Notes: generated by a model not told the origin, from the letters alone. A DNA stretch of 64,000 bases from Ophiodon elongatus (GCA_016806645.1 JACSYO010002116.1:6256001-6320000), one strand, 5' to 3'. Positions 1 to 13,510 are shown, counted from the stretch's first letter. Made by a program: numbers and translations.

Positions 1-1001
1 TGACAACAATAAAGTACAATAGAAATGTGCTTTGCACAATAACCCCTAACATTTATTTTTTTCATTTTCATTTTATTATTACAAAATTCTACTTGTTTGC
101 AGACTGAATACTAATTTCCAATCGCTCTATTATTGAGAGCTGACATTTCTCAATCCCTGTTTTTATTCTGATGAGCTTGAAGGAAACAGGATAGAGGACT
201 TGCTGCAAACTGCGCATGCGTGCAGACCGGATTTAATTCTAGACCCATGTTCTAGACCGGTGCAAACGGATTGTGTGGGTGAGCTGCATTCATTATGATT
301 ATGGGGGACTACGGAAATTGATTGCTGTATATATTTTTGGACACGCTGTTGAGGTCCCCCGGAGGCTGTGCGGGGCCAGACTGATCACCAGCCCGCCAAC
401 CTGCCCAGAGATCAGCCTGTCAAGCTGCTGACTCGCATCTCGCGTCGCGTCAGGCTGATAACTTCACTTGGAAGCAAGTTCGGATGTGGCAAGCAAGCTG
501 CAGACGAATGCATAATTTAGCAGACTGGATTTCCGGTAGGCAAAATGAATCACAGCTGTTTGTTTAAAAAAATAATTCATATAGCAAAAGGCCTGAGACT
601 AATAAGACTGCAAATTAATTAAATCCCATCGGACGTAGTCTCCATGTTTTAAATTGCAAACATAAAATGCTAACATAAATTGTTATCGTGTATAAACACA
701 TTTTTAATATGTGATTGGAAACAGTCTGAGCAGCGGCGGCATAAGGTTCAGGCGCGTGCCCCCGTCAGCTGGCAGTACACGTGACGTAAACATCGCAGCT
801 TGTCTGACCTCACAGGAACAAGGAGTGCTGAGCTGTCATTATTCCTTGATGATGTTTTTCATATAAGGCAATTGATTTCCTATCATCATGAACAGTTTAT
901 GTATCCGATGTGGTCAGATATGCATTTCAAAGCATTTATATGGCAAATATGTCAATAGACATTCTCTTTTTTTCTCCTTGGTGTTGATTATAGGGACAGT
1001 G
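1..1001 (+). promoter_or_regulatory. ubtd1 upstream region and probable non-coding first exon
   Basis: There is no coding exon here. A TGCGCATGCGT palindrome at 211-221 matches the NRF1 consensus found in many housekeeping promoters. A composite E-box/CRE-like site (CACGTG 778-783 overlapping TGACGTAA 782-789) lies in a CpG-containing stretch at about 725-800. A TTATAG acceptor just before the ATG at 1002 implies that transcription starts further upstream, in one of these two regions. Which one is used cannot be decided from sequence. Confidence 0.4.
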
Positions 1002-4000
1002 ATGGGAGGCTGTGTGGGGAGGAGTAGGATGGATGGACAAGGGAGTGCCCGAAGCTCGACAAGAAGCAAAAAACGTGGAGGTAAGAAGCTGGAACAGAGT
1101 GGACTGCAGCCGTGTGACTGCATTAGAAACACTGCTGCTCAAATGGAAGTGATTTAAACATTTGTGATGATGTCCTTTTAAACAGAAAATTCGGAATAAG
1201 ACATTATTTCTATGCATTCGTTTTTTTTGAGTGCTGTTGCAAGTGAGATGAAAAGACAATGAGTTTGAGAGAGCCTGCAAATATTCTAAAGGGCCGAGCA
1301 CTGTTCTATTAGATTAGATTATTATGTTATTATAGCTCAAGGTAAATGGCTTCTGTGGTGATGCGTTCAAATCTTGTGTTATACAGTACCCATCCTATGT
1401 TACATAAGACACATACTTATGATAGGATATATTGTCGGAAACCAGTACATCTTTATGAGAAGATGAAGTCTCAACAATTCATGTATTTATGATCAAATGC
1501 AGGTTGGGGTTGGGGTTCCTAGCTACACCCCTCTTGCAATGACGTGTTTCTCTGTCTGAGAGCTTCCTGTTTCTCAGGCGTTAAATGTTTCAGGCCCCAT
1601 GGCTTAGTCATGTGTCTAATCTGTGCTGAGGACCTGCGTTGATTCAACAATGTTACATATAAACACTGAGCAATCCATTCCTTGTGGAAAGAAGTGGCAG
1701 TGCACTCAGCTGGAGTGTCATACATTATGCATGAAGCAGCAGCAGCAGCAGCAGTTGCCTGCACACAGAGTTTTCAGATCAAAGTTTGACCTACTTGGTG
1801 CATGACTTGCCTTATGTCAACCTGCTGCAAAATATAGTCACATCATGACATCATGTTCACAGGCTCAGGCCTGCTTTTGTGAGACACAAAATCAAAATCA
1901 TTGCTGGCTATTATTTGTGGAAATGCAGCATCTGAGCGACAGATTTGCATGTATTCATATGCGCCTTCACGAAGGAAAAACAATCATCTGCTGGAGTCAG
2001 TTCGCAGAAGTACAGTAGCTTCTCCTGTAATGGCCTGACAAGGGTTTATTGTCTACTAATAGGTTTAGCATGTTGCCTTTGGGTATTTCTATCCGGTCTC
2101 TAAATAGAGCTGATAGGATTACACCTAAAGAAGCAACCTTCTGGTTAGGACACCAAACGTACTCTCCCAAGCCCTTGAACTAGTCTCAGTGAACTGATCC
2201 TGTGGTATTTTGGGTTTTTTAAGTATTTGTTATTCAAAGGGATATAAGTGGAGGGAGTGGGACCATTTTAAAATCAACTGGGGAAGTGTAACGACGGTTT
2301 ACTGAGCTGTGAATCGAAGTCCGCACGCACATCGTGGCGAACTTGACAAGAGGCTGCCTCGTCAACTGAGAGACCTGTTGCAACAAGCTGGTTGGACGCC
2401 CTCTTCTTCAGGGTTGTTGTCTTTTGGTCATTCATGCCAACTTTTAACTGACTTACATCAAATCTCAAAGTAAGAACAGCTATGGGAGTACCCAACTCCA
2501 GGGAATACAACTACTATCAAGGGCCAAACGCACCCTTTAAGATCTTTCTGAAAAGTAAGTATCGATTTTTGTTTCGGCTGAAAAGTGTGCTTTCATGTTT
2601 TCTGTTTTCACATGTGCGCTGTTGTGCCACATTTGTTAGGCCATCATTTGTTTCTGGGGATTTTCTGTATGTTGAGTTCAAATTGCCTGTGCTGTTGATG
2701 CTGTTGTTATTCTATGACTGTTTTTAGGGCAACAAATAATGTGTACGACTCATGAGAATAGAACAAATGGTTAAAAATACATGAAAAACAAACATAAATA
2801 TTGACAGCATCCACATGGCTGCCTTTAACTGAAATGCATGCATTCACGGAAAAAGGGTACATTGGTGTCACTTTGTTGGAGATGTGAGACTGGTTCAGTT
2901 CAGTTATTTTTGCAGTGCTGATGTTTAGGAGATGTTTGCTTATTAACCTAGATGCTGATGTTTCTGAGTTATTTTCCAGTATGTGTTCATCAATCCATTT
3001 GTGATGTTTATAAGCCCAATGCTGAACACTGAAATACTACCTTTATTACAATTAGTAGTAGTAGTGGTTATTTAAATAGTATATAGAAATGGTGCAGCAA
3101 TAATAATAGCTAAAAAATAACAGTTTAGTTGACAAGACAGAAACTTGATCGATTTCTGTTTCGGTAGAACTTAGCTGGTGGTTTTCTCATCCACCAGAAA
3201 TGTTTAAAATTGAGGAAAATAAACTTGGCTATTCTGCACACTCACACTGCACTGTACACAGTCAGGCTCACTGACTTACAACAGTGAGGAGGTGGATCAA
3301 ATATTTTTCAAATATTGTAACACAGAGCCAAACCAAAAAGGTGCCCACAGTAATGTTTTCTAACTATATGTGCAACAAGGATAAGCTCAAGTCAAGCATG
3401 TTTTGTTCAGTTGTGCTGTTGGCCATGTTCGTCCTTTCAAACCTCATGACTTCAAATTAAATGTGTCATCACACAATAGATCAGAGCAACTTGAAATGAC
3501 CTTCAGTCAGGTTTCTCGTTAGGACTCCAGACACCCATAATATTTGCGTGTGTTTGGCTGGCCTGTTGATGCAGTCCTTTGCTGCCTGTGCACAATAACA
3601 AAAGTGGACATGGAGACTAGGAACCCATGTTTATGCTGGATAAGTACACATTATGGAATTTTTATTTACATAACAAAAAGGTTAATTTGATATTAAATCT
3701 GTACATTTTATTACTAATATATAATAAACTAAAATATTAATGATACAATGTGTAAATTGTGTACTTCTGAAAAAATGCATATGCAGGCACACATGCAAAA
3801 AATACACCTTGTATGACTCCAAACTGGCAACCTGAAGCTCATCTCTAAAGGTCACGGTGTGACATTCATCCTTATATGGTGGCCTGCATTAATCATGACA
3901 TAGCAAACCATTGAAGTCTGGAAAGTGGCACCTCATGCCCAACCTAATTAACAGAGGCAGACATTTATTCTTGTTATGAAACATTTCACATCAGAATATT

Positions 4001-5355
4001 TACAGTATTTGATTGCAGTGAGGCTTAGTGTGATAATTGATTTGTAGAGGCTTTGTGTTTACATGTCGATGTGCTTTGGTTTTTTTCGACTTGTAATAGT
4101 GCCTGCGTGTTTCTGCTTGCTTTCATTGGCCAAAGAGTGCTCATCTCTCAACCAATGCCTTGCGGGATAGGGGCAGATAAATCCTGTTGTGTGGCGCCTG
4201 ATTACTGCCTATAATCCACCGTGTGTGTGCTTGTTTGTGAGTGCATGTCAGTGCACACGTGTTACTAGCCACTGCAGTAATCCACAACACTATAAATAAT
4301 CCGTTTGATTCTCCTCCCTCTGTGCATCAAATGTACTTTCTTGGTGTGCTGGTACGGTGGATATTACGTATATGCCAGCATGGAGATACCTGCAGCAGGT
4401 GTATAAAGCTTACGTGTTGTCGGAGTTGTGAAATGAGATAGTGTTGAATATCACAGATGCAAGGGGGTGTACACATTGTGCATTTTCAAGGGTTGTTTTT
4501 ACTAAATACTGAAGATCCTTTTATGGAAGTCTTAAGATGAGCCTCCTTCATGACCAAGTGTGCATAAAACAATAATTTATCTTCTATAATGTATCTTCTA
4601 TTATATTGGGAAATGTTTATTCTCATATAAAACATTTTTTTTTCAGTGATGATACTATGCACTTAAAGTTCAAAGAGTTAGACCATTTCAAATGTTGTTT
4701 TGTGATTTCTTTTGTCAGAAATTCTAGCTCTGCTTATGGCAATATATTAGTAACACATTTGAATTACACAAAATATTTCTTGAGACTCACACGTGCAGGA
4801 GGTAGTGGTAAAGATCAGGCCGGTTTACAGAGGTTGTGTCCTGAGTCAACCTGGCAACCTTCCACAGAGGTTTCTCAGAACTTCACTACCAAGTTAATGG
4901 TTTTACTGGCCTGTAATTCCTTTTGCAGTAACCAGCTTCAGCCATTATGTCATTATCTGTCGAAAGTTGCCGTAGTTCCCGATACCTTTTTATAAAAACT
5001 GAGAGTTGTTTGCATGATTGTCCAGCAGAGCGTAGCCCTTATGATATCGGGTCACAGCTGTTTTATCGTTTCTTAGATCAATCTTTAGATCAGATTGAAC
5101 TCTGCCTCGCTTTTTCTTTCAGGACGTAATGAGCCCCTCAAGAAGGAGCGTCCAAAGTGGAAGAGTGAGTACCCGATGACGGATGGCCAGCTGAGGAGTA
5201 AGAGGGATGAATTTTGGGATACGGCTCCTGCCTTTGATGGACGAAAAGAGATCTGGGACGCACTCAGAGCAGCAGCCCTGGCTTCAGAGTGCAATGACCT
5301 GGAGCTAGCACAGGCTATAGTGGATGGAGCCTGCATTACTCTGCCACACGGTATG

Positions 5356-5401
<46 letters not shown>

Positions 5402-6508
5402 TCCCCTCAGATTTGAAAATGTGCATCTTCCAGCTATCAATTGTGAGCTGTAAATGTCCTGGAACTTCCAGCCCAAATGCATCAACTCAATGTTCTCAAA
5501 ATGTCAAAGGACAGTTTTCAGAATACCATGCATCAGTTGTTCAGAGATTACTGCTGTAATAGTTACATAATAGCCACAGAGCTGCGTGACCTCTGTGAAT
5601 GGATTGGTGCACAGAAAGCCATAACAGAGTTAGGTGGAAAAAAAAAACAACCACTCTGTTCTTACATATTCATCTACTCACACACAAGAGTGCGTTTGCT
5701 TTTGCTTTTGCTTTTAAGAGTTCAAGGACACTGGTGTTTTGTTGATGTAAATATAATGTAAGTCTGAACTCAAGCTATCCCTGGTTTATTGGAGTAGAGA
5801 AGGAGATTATGTAGGAGGGTTAAAGTTAGTTACTGTTACTGGTAGAAAGAGTTTTGGAAACCGGTGTTTATGTAGTCCATTTGTTCCTCTGCAGGTTCCC
5901 TCACAGAGAGTTACGATGAACTGGGCAATCGCTACCAGCTCCCGGCCTACACTTTAGCCCCGCCTGTCAACCTCATCTCTGAAACATCCAATGAGTGCAA
6001 AGTCTCTGACTCCACACAGAAACAAGCTCAACCCCCTCCGTGCAGACAAGAGTTCCAGCTGCGGGTTCGATTGTCAACAGGTAAACAAAAAAACACCCAT
6101 CGCCTATAATATATGTATAATATGACGTTACAATCTACAGAACTGCATGTTACACAGATTGCATGCATACGGCATTTCATCGCATCTTGAATCATCTAGA
6201 CTGGAGACTAATTTATTATGAATAGCTGCTCAGTGTCTCACAGTGTGTTCAGAAATGTGTGTCAACTCTATTTATGCCTTGGGGTTTTCTTAGGAAAGGA
6301 TGTGCGTCTGACAGCCAGCATGGCGGACTCCATCGCTGAGCTAAAGAAACAATTGGAAGAACAGGAAGAAATTGGCGTGACCCGCCAGAGGTGGTTCTTT
6401 TCCGGGAAGCTCCTGACTGACAAGACTCGTCTTCAGGACGCCAATATCCAGAAGGACTTTGTCGTTCAAGTGATTGTCAATATGAACTCTCCAGTGATAG
6501 TTAACTGA
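1002..6508 (+). CDS. ubtd1: ubtd1, ubiquitin domain-containing protein 1
   Basis: Four coding exons: 1002-1080, 5123-5350, 5895-6080 and 6294-6508. All introns are GT-AG and in phase 1, giving 708 nt (235 aa), close to the size of vertebrate UBTD1. The start MGGCVGRSRM carries Gly2 and Cys4, a typical myristoylation/palmitoylation pattern. Exon 2 encodes the family's N-terminal ubiquitin-binding region (EPLKKERPKWKSEYPMTDGQ, then RDEFWDTAPAF). Exon 3 has YDELGNRYQLP. Exon 4 encodes most of the C-terminal ubiquitin-like domain (about residues 156-232; GKDVRL, QRWFFSGKLLTDKTRLQ, QKDFVVQVIV). UBTD1 is known to bind UBE2D-type E2 enzymes and to affect MDM2/p53 and YAP turnover; that role is carried over from the family. 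The ATG follows a possible acceptor (TTATAG, to about 992), so an upstream non-coding exon is likely. UBTD2 is the alternative; linkage to rrp12 favours UBTD1. Confidence 0.93.
1081..5122 (+). other. ubtd1 intron 1
   Basis: A 4.0-kb intron bounded by GTAAGA at 1081 and TTTCAG at 5122. Apart from the candidate alternative exon at 2482-2554 and a short (CAG)6-like run near 1735-1753, it is AT-rich unique-looking DNA. The short open frames inside it show no family similarity and no splice structure. Confidence 0.7.
2482..2554 (+). other. candidate alternative first coding exon of ubtd1
   Basis: An ATG at 2482 opens 24 codons (starting MGVPNSREYNYYQGPNAPFK) plus one base, and ends at a consensus donor (GTAAGT at 2555). 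The leftover base gives phase 1, the same as the standard ubtd1 exon 1, so joining to 5123 keeps the ubtd1 frame and adds Arg-Arg-Asn-Glu-Pro. Gly2 with Ser6 fits the N-myristoylation pattern G-x-x-x-S/T. The 200 bp upstream is relatively rich in CpG compared with the surrounding intron, as expected of a promoter or 5'UTR. I do not recognise this peptide from other UBTD1 proteins, so it could also be a chance open stretch. Confidence 0.4.
5357..5398 (+). repeat. (AC)n microsatellite beside ubtd1 exon 2 donor
   Basis: An uninterrupted AC dinucleotide run of about 42 bp that begins six bases after the exon 2 splice donor (GTATGA at 5351). CA-rich RNA next to a donor is a known hnRNP L binding context. 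Confidence 0.95.
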
Positions 6509-6715
6509 TGAGTAAGACAGAGGGCTATGAAGAGAGAAAAATGTAAAGGACGTGCCAGAGAGAGGGGGGGCAGAAGTAGGGCTTGAAATTATTTTACAGT
6601 TGGCACTGCAGTGGATTTTGTGTACATTTTTATATAAGAAATTATTGCTTTTATATTGCTCCTTTTTGTATTTTTTTCCTTTTTCCAAATAAAGTAAGAA
6701 TATTGAAAAGCACTG
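6509..6715 (+). terminator. ubtd1 3'UTR and proximal poly(A) signal
   Basis: After the TGA at 6506-6508 there is an AT-rich 3'UTR with a canonical AATAAA at 6688-6693, about 180 nt downstream of the stop. A second AATAAA at 7050-7055 could support a longer 3'UTR. Confidence 0.65.
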
Positions 6716-7049
6716 AAACACTTTAGATTAACAGTAGAGTCCTAAAATGCACATCCCAGTGTCCGTCTGTCTGTTTGTGTCAACTCACAGCTCTATTGTT
6801 TACACGGGTCCCCCTCCTCGTCATGTGTGTTTGTACTTGTGCTTCAACTGAATATTGTTCACCTGGGGGCCCGAATAAGGAAAATGCATTTTCTTATTTA
6901 AAGATTTCTGTCATGCGATTTGAGAAGTAGGATAAGGATGGCCGAAAACTGTAGAGAAAAAGAAAAATGTAAATATCTGTTTCCATATGTGTTGTTTGGT
7001 CATGTAACTGTGTGCACACTACATTTTCAATTAAAACCTGTATATTTGT

Positions 7050-7055
7050 AATAAA
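7050..7055 (+). terminator. possible distal ubtd1 poly(A) signal
   Basis: AATAAA in an AT-rich context, about 540 nt after the ubtd1 stop and 410 nt before the rrp12 start. It may be used as an alternative distal site; a further ATCAATAAAT lies near 7170. Confidence 0.4.
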
Positions 7056-7319
7056 GACACGGAATGTAATGAAGGCACCTTTTCGAAAAAGGTAATAAGA
7101 GATGATGAGGTTTGTTTTTTTATTTCATCACTCCATACTGTAGTCTCAAATCTGTAGTCTTGAATAACTTATCAATAAATATTGTAAATTTAAAATCATT
7201 CTCCATTTTCCTTACTATTATTTGGCCCTACGCATCACACCTCAGCAGATCACGGTTGCTCAGCTGACGTGAAGATATTTTTTTGTTATGTTTGTGCGAG
7301 TGTTGTTTTGTGCTGAACA

Positions 7320-7333
7320 GCGCCATCTACTGG
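7320..7333 (-). promoter_or_regulatory. CTCF-type motif between ubtd1 and rrp12
   Basis: Read on the minus strand the site is CCAGTAGATGGCGC, which fits the CTCF core CCASYAGRKGGCRS at every position. It lies between two genes on the same strand, about 50 bp upstream of the rrp12 promoter motifs. Binding cannot be shown from sequence. Confidence 0.45.
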
Positions 7334-7359
7334 CCGAACAACACCAGGGCCCGGTTGGT

Positions 7360-7467
7360 CGAGACACGTGAGGCGAGGAGACCCGTGACGTCACTCGATA
7401 AGCGACAGAGTCAACTGGAGCCGCACGGACAAGTTGTGGGGTAACGGGGCTGTTTTAAACCCCGAAA
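7360..7467 (+). promoter_or_regulatory. rrp12 promoter with E-box and CRE
   Basis: A CpG-rich stretch just before the rrp12 ATG holds CACGTG (7365-7370), the E-box bound by MYC/MAX and USF, and the full CRE palindrome TGACGTCA (7386-7393), about 75-80 bp upstream of the start codon. Both suit a ribosome-biogenesis gene. No TATA box is visible. Confidence 0.6.
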
Positions 7468-10400
7468 ATGGTCAAATCGGGGAAACTTCGATCCGGGACG
7501 GGGTCTAAACTCAAACGCTGGAAGAAAGGCCACAGTAGCGACTCAAACCCGCAGACGAGTCGGTATCGCGAGGCTGCTAAAAGCCGCTTCTTCAGCCGAC
7601 CCACCGGTAAGCTTCCCGTTAACGTTACACGTGGGTCTGCGGCTAGTGCTAACGTTAGCTCGCGACAGCCATTTAAGTCACGACTGCCCGAGATAACTTT
7701 ATATGCTGCGCCATTAAATCTGCAATCCCAATAAAGTTGTCAGCGGAAAATCTAACTCCCTGTCTTTCTGTCTTTTCCCTTCGGCCAGTTTAAGCGACGT
7801 GTCAGTTTAGTTTATTGATTTTAAATTATAGCAACTGCTGTGTGTTTGTGGCCGAGAGAGATAGAGATAGAGAGACACTGTTTAACTGTGTCGATAAATT
7901 AAGATGACTCTATTTTTGCTGATGCCTAAAAAGGCAACGTTACCACCCTGAAATAAATAATACAAAAAATGTCTGTCCGTATTTTGCCAGATAAACACAC
8001 ATGGTTGTGTCGGCTCTGTACTCAGCACATTATACTTTAAAAGTATTTAGGAGTGCTTTCAGCTGTAAAGTGAGGCTGGTTACATCCACACATTGGGTGA
8101 ACAGTGTAGGCATTATCGTCCCTCTATACTTGGTCCTCCAATTTCAGGTTACACAAACAATCATGTCGTCATATTTAACATTTGGTTGTAAATCCATGGC
8201 AGTTAATGGCTGCTGGTGAAGTATATACGCCATAGATATCATGAGATAGGCCCACTTGTTACCCTCTGACTGTGTTGCACCAAGCTTTAATTCATCCTTA
8301 TTTTGGGGGCTTATTGTTTTCAGGCTCATCATCAGCATATGAAATGCACACTTATTTGGATCAAAGTTACAGTGCAGACCTAAAAATGTATTATTTACTC
8401 TGGCTATACGTTTGTGATCATACTTAATCTGCGTTGTCATGAAATGTGGGGGCTGAATATAAAAACGGTGTGTGCATGTGGAAATCCTATCGTGCCCGTG
8501 GGTGACTTTCAATTGCATCGCGTGGAGGTCAGCTTGGTGTAATGGTGTGCCTCTCCGTCTTTCTCCCCACAGAAAAGAGCGACCTAACGGTTGATGCTCT
8601 TAAGCTTCACAATGATCTGCAGGCGGGTCCGCTGGAACTCGGTGGCCGTAAAGATGCCCGTATGGAAGAGGAGCCAGATCAGGCTTTTTCAGAAAGGACC
8701 TCGGGTACCTTCCTCAGCGGCCTGTCGGACTGCTCCAACCTGACCTTCAGAAAGGTGCAGCGCTACTGGGAATCCAATTCAGCTGCTCACAAAGAGGTAG
8801 GCATTACACTGAAGATGGGTCATTTATTCACAACAGCCCATGAATACATAGCTTCAACCTCTTTTATTTTAATGTAGTCAATTCGGCTTTTTGCATTAGG
8901 AGCAAAATCCCAAAAATGTAGGGCATCTCTGAGAAGTTCATGAGGACATTCCTAGAAGTTTATCTGAGAATACCAACATTACTAACAAATATATACTTTG
9001 AAGTCGAAGATGCTGAGATTCCCTGGAGCTGTAACTTTAATGTGCCTCACAGATCTGTGCAGTGTTGGCAGCTGTTACTGAGGTGATCCGAAGTCAAGGA
9101 GGGAAGGAGACGGAAACGGAGTACTTTGCTGCTTTGGTGAGTGCTGCCCTTCAATAACCAAAACCAAAACATTTACTCAGCCATTCACCAAATAACGTGT
9201 GGTGTGTTGAAGGTGGTAGTGAACCTTGGTGTTGTCTAAAAATGCAGCATGTCTGTGTCTTCTCTAGATGACCACACTGGAAGTCGTGGATACAGCCGAG
9301 TCTCAGGCTGCAGTGGCGTACCTCCTCAACCTCGTCATGAAACGGTTGGAATTTAACAATTTTCATCCCCAAAACAAAACTCCCATTCATGTCAATGCTA
9401 CTTAAAAAAAAAAAGAAGAAAACTTGTGTGTTGTTTTTCATCTTATTGCCGTTTTGTGTTTACCAGGGTTCCTACTCCTGTGCTCCTGTCTAAGTTCTCG
9501 GACACCACTAAGGCTCTGATGGACGTCATGTCCAAACAGGCCATGTTTGAGACGGCCTCGGCTCTCAGATGGGTGAGTGGATTTGTCTCCGTTTGTCTTT
9601 TTGTTTCACCGACGAAAACTGCAGCATAGATTGAGTTTGACATATTTGCATCTATAGATCCTGTCATGCCTGGCCACTTTGTTGAGGAAGCAGGATGCAT
9701 CTGTCTGGACATACCCGTCTACTCTTCAGGCTTACCACGGCCTCCTCAGCTTCACCGTGCACAGCAAGCCTAAGGTCCGTCTCACCCGCCTGCTAATGAC
9801 TGCCTCACAAGTATTACATGTTGAAGGAGATGCTGAAATGGAACAATATTTAAACAGTTTAATTTCATGTCCCCTTTTTCCTCTCAGGTCCGTAAAGCAG
9901 CACAGCAAGGCGTTTGCTCCGTTCTCAGAGGCAGTGACTTCCTGTTTACAGATAATGCCCCGACCCATCACCCTGCTGCAGCGGCCACAGCCAAGTTCTG
10001 CATGAAAGAAATGGAGCAGGCAGGAGGTAAGACACCTATTTGTTATTTTCACTTGCTGTGGGAAGGTAAATAGTTTATAGGATTTTGTGCAGAGAGTTGT
10101 AGTTCATGTCTATTTGTTTCCCCCTCAGGCAGCAAAGAGGACACCACCACACTTCACGTGCTGGGTCTTCTGAAGGAGTTGATGGGGACGTTTCCTCTCG
10201 GAGCTGTCAAGTCCTGTTGTGAGACTCTGCTGCGAGTGATGACACTCAGCCATGTGGTGAGAGCACAGAAACATTCATAGGTGCAGCATGATACCCTTCG
10301 TTCATCTACATGGATGCTCGGGTGTAGTTTTTAACATGGCCGCTGTGTTTCTGACTGTAGCTGGTGACCGCTAGTGCCATGCAGTCCTTTCACAAGCTAT

Positions 10401-13400
10401 TCAGCGGGAAGCCAAACGCCGCAACCCTCTCACCAGAACTCAACGCACAGATCATCACGGTGAGCGAAATAAAAATGGAACAAATGAGCCAAAATCATAA
10501 TGCGGACTGTGTCGTGAGAGCTAATATGCCGTTTCTCATCCCCAGGCTCTGTATGACTATCTGCCCAGTGAGAATGACTTGCAGCCGCTGCTGGCGTGGC
10601 TCGCTGTCATGGAGAAAGCGCATGTCCACTTGGCGAGGTAATAACTGATTTCTCGCACCCGAGTCATAAATCCTTTCTCGTTATCATGTAACTGCGTGTT
10701 TTCTACTCTGAATAGCCAGTCGTTTGTGGACCAACAGTTCGTGTGTCTTCGTGTAGTTTGCAGAGTTCTCTGAGTTTGGGTCACCTCCCTCGCCTCTTCT
10801 CCGCGGCCGTGTCCTGCCTGTTGTCACCTCACACGCAGGTGGTTTCTGCAGCCACCAATACACTAAAGGTAAATATGTGATCCATCCACATGGAGTAACT
10901 CAAGTTAACAAACGCTTGTTTGTCGAGGCGTGCTAGGCTGGGGAGTGTTTCTGGATTGTGATTAGAAAATGTTGCTGTTTCCCTTTCTTTTTTTGTTACA
11001 GTGTATGTAGGGTCCTTATTGATGATTTATTAATGTTTTATCTGTTTCAGACATTGTTGACTGAGTGTGTCGCCCCTCACATGGAGGGAATGGGCATGAT
11101 CACTGCCACCGCCTCGGCAGGGAACCCCTCCTATGTCTGCAAAATGTTTCGGTAAGCTCCCGAACTGTTAACTAATCTGAGTCTTTCCCCTTTCTCTACG
11201 CAGAGACCACATGTAAATGCTCCTCATGATAATCGTGGCTGTGTGTTTCAGTATCGTAGAGGAAGGATTGTCCTATCGCTTCCATTCCTCCTGGCCATTT
11301 GTGCTGCAGATCCTGGGCTGTTTCTATCGAGCTGCAGGGAAAACCGCTCACCCCATCATGACCAAGGTACAGACACACAAACGCTTGTCGATCACTATGT
11401 GAGTCGAGCGGGGTCGCAGTTTGCCTGAGCCTTTTGTTTTTGTGTCTTTTGGACAGTCACTGCAGTCTCTGGCAGACCTGCGCTCCACTCCTCATTTCCC
11501 CTTCAGCGGAGAGTTGGACCTGGCTGTAGGAGGCGCTGTCGAGAGCATGGGGCCTGAAGTTGTGCTGGGTGCCGTGCCTCTCAACATCACCGGCTACGAG
11601 TAAGTACAAACACCATGGTAACACAGCTGTGGCGCGGTCTTGTTGTCATTATAGTATTTTAACTGACTGTGGGTTTTTCTCCACCAGGGATGACTTGGAG
11701 TTCCCGCGCAGCTGGCTGGTCCCGGTCATACGGGACCACGTGAAGAACACTCGCCTTGGTTTCTTCTCTTCCTACTTCCTCCCTCTGGCCTCTACACTCA
11801 AGCAGAGAGGTAAACATATATGCGATGCTCCACTTCAGGGTCGGACTGTGATGCTGGATTTACTGTTCACGTGTGTTAACTGATGACATTTTGTTGTTTT
11901 TGTAGCCGAAGAATTGGCGCAAGCAGGACAGAAACTTGAGTCCAGAGTCTACCTGACATTACAGTTACAGGTAGCTCTACACCGCCTTTAACTTTGTATT
12001 CAGAGTAAAGAGTTCCAGTGACGGAGTTGTTAAGCGGTGCATGTCTGTACTTTTCTTTCAGATTTGGACCATGCTTCCCGGCTTCTGTACATGTCCTGTG
12101 GACCTGCTGGCATCCTTCAAAAGCATTGCCCGCACACTCGGCATGGTTGTTAATGAACGGCCGGACCTTAGGATCACGGTGTGCCAGGCTCTACGCACGA
12201 TCGTCAACAAGAGCTGCTCCACCGGTAGGAAGACGCACGTATTCACACAAAGAGGGACAACATATAAAAAACGGCTGCTGCTACTTGTTCTTGAATCAAA
12301 TGATTCCAAAACCCTTTTGTGTCTGCTTCATGCCTGCAGAGGAAGGAAAAGCTGAAGTGGGCCGCTTCGCCAAGAACTTCCTGCCCATCCTTTTCAATGT
12401 GTACGGCCAGCAGCCTGCAGCTGGAGAGTCCGGCACCTACAGGATGACTGTGCTCGACACCATCAAGGTCTACCTAACTGTCACCGAAACACCGGTCAGT
12501 GAAGTTTTCTCACACGCTGCGACACAATGTTTGTTTACATAAGTTAACTGGTATTCAAAGTCATTACTTAGATGCCGAAGTGTGCCAGAAGTGGATGGCT
12601 TGACATGCATCAGAAAATGCACGTATTGGGCCATTTTTCTTGCGCTGGTGTATCACTTATTAATACTGTTCTCCTCAGATGATCTGCACGTTCCTGCAAA
12701 AAGCCACAGACAGATTGAGCAGCTCTGACACCACCGAGTTCACAAGGTAAGACACAAATATGGATCTATTGCTACAGAATTATGTCTGCCCTTTTCAGGT
12801 CATTATATATTTTAGAATACGGTGCATTTCATTATGCTTACTCTTACATCTCCACTTTTCAGGCTGTCAATGATGGACCTCGTAATTGCCATGGCTCCCT
12901 GTGTAGATGAGGTCACCATAACTACAACCTTTGAGCTGATTAAGCCATATTTGGAGGTAAGAGTATAAAGATTGTGCTTTACGGCACGTCCAGTTTTGTT
13001 TAAAAGCTTTTGAACCTAAATATCTATATATTTTTTAAACTTTGTCTATTGGTGCGTTTGTTTTTTTTCCCCAGACCAAAGAGCCGGGCATGCAGAAGAA
13101 GGCGTACCGTGTGCTGGAGGAGATGTGCGGAGGAGAGAGAGATGAGTGCAGATCGTTTGTCGTGGCTAATCTGGAAACACTCAAAGTCATCCTACTCGAA
13201 ACTCTGAAAAATGCCTCCTCACCAGCAAAGAGGGTGAGACTGCTGTGTAGGGAGAAATAAAATAAAGCTGACATTAGACGGAATTATATATAAATCTTTA
13301 TTTACGCTGCTGTCTGATTGTATCTCTCTAATGTTCTTTGGTTCTATCTATCTTGTTTTGCTCTTTCTCAGCCGAGACTGAAGTGTCTGATCCACATCGT

Positions 13401-13452
13401 GAAAAGGCTCAATGAAGAACACCAAGACTTTATAACAGCACTGCTGCCAGAG

Positions 13453-13510
<58 letters not shown>

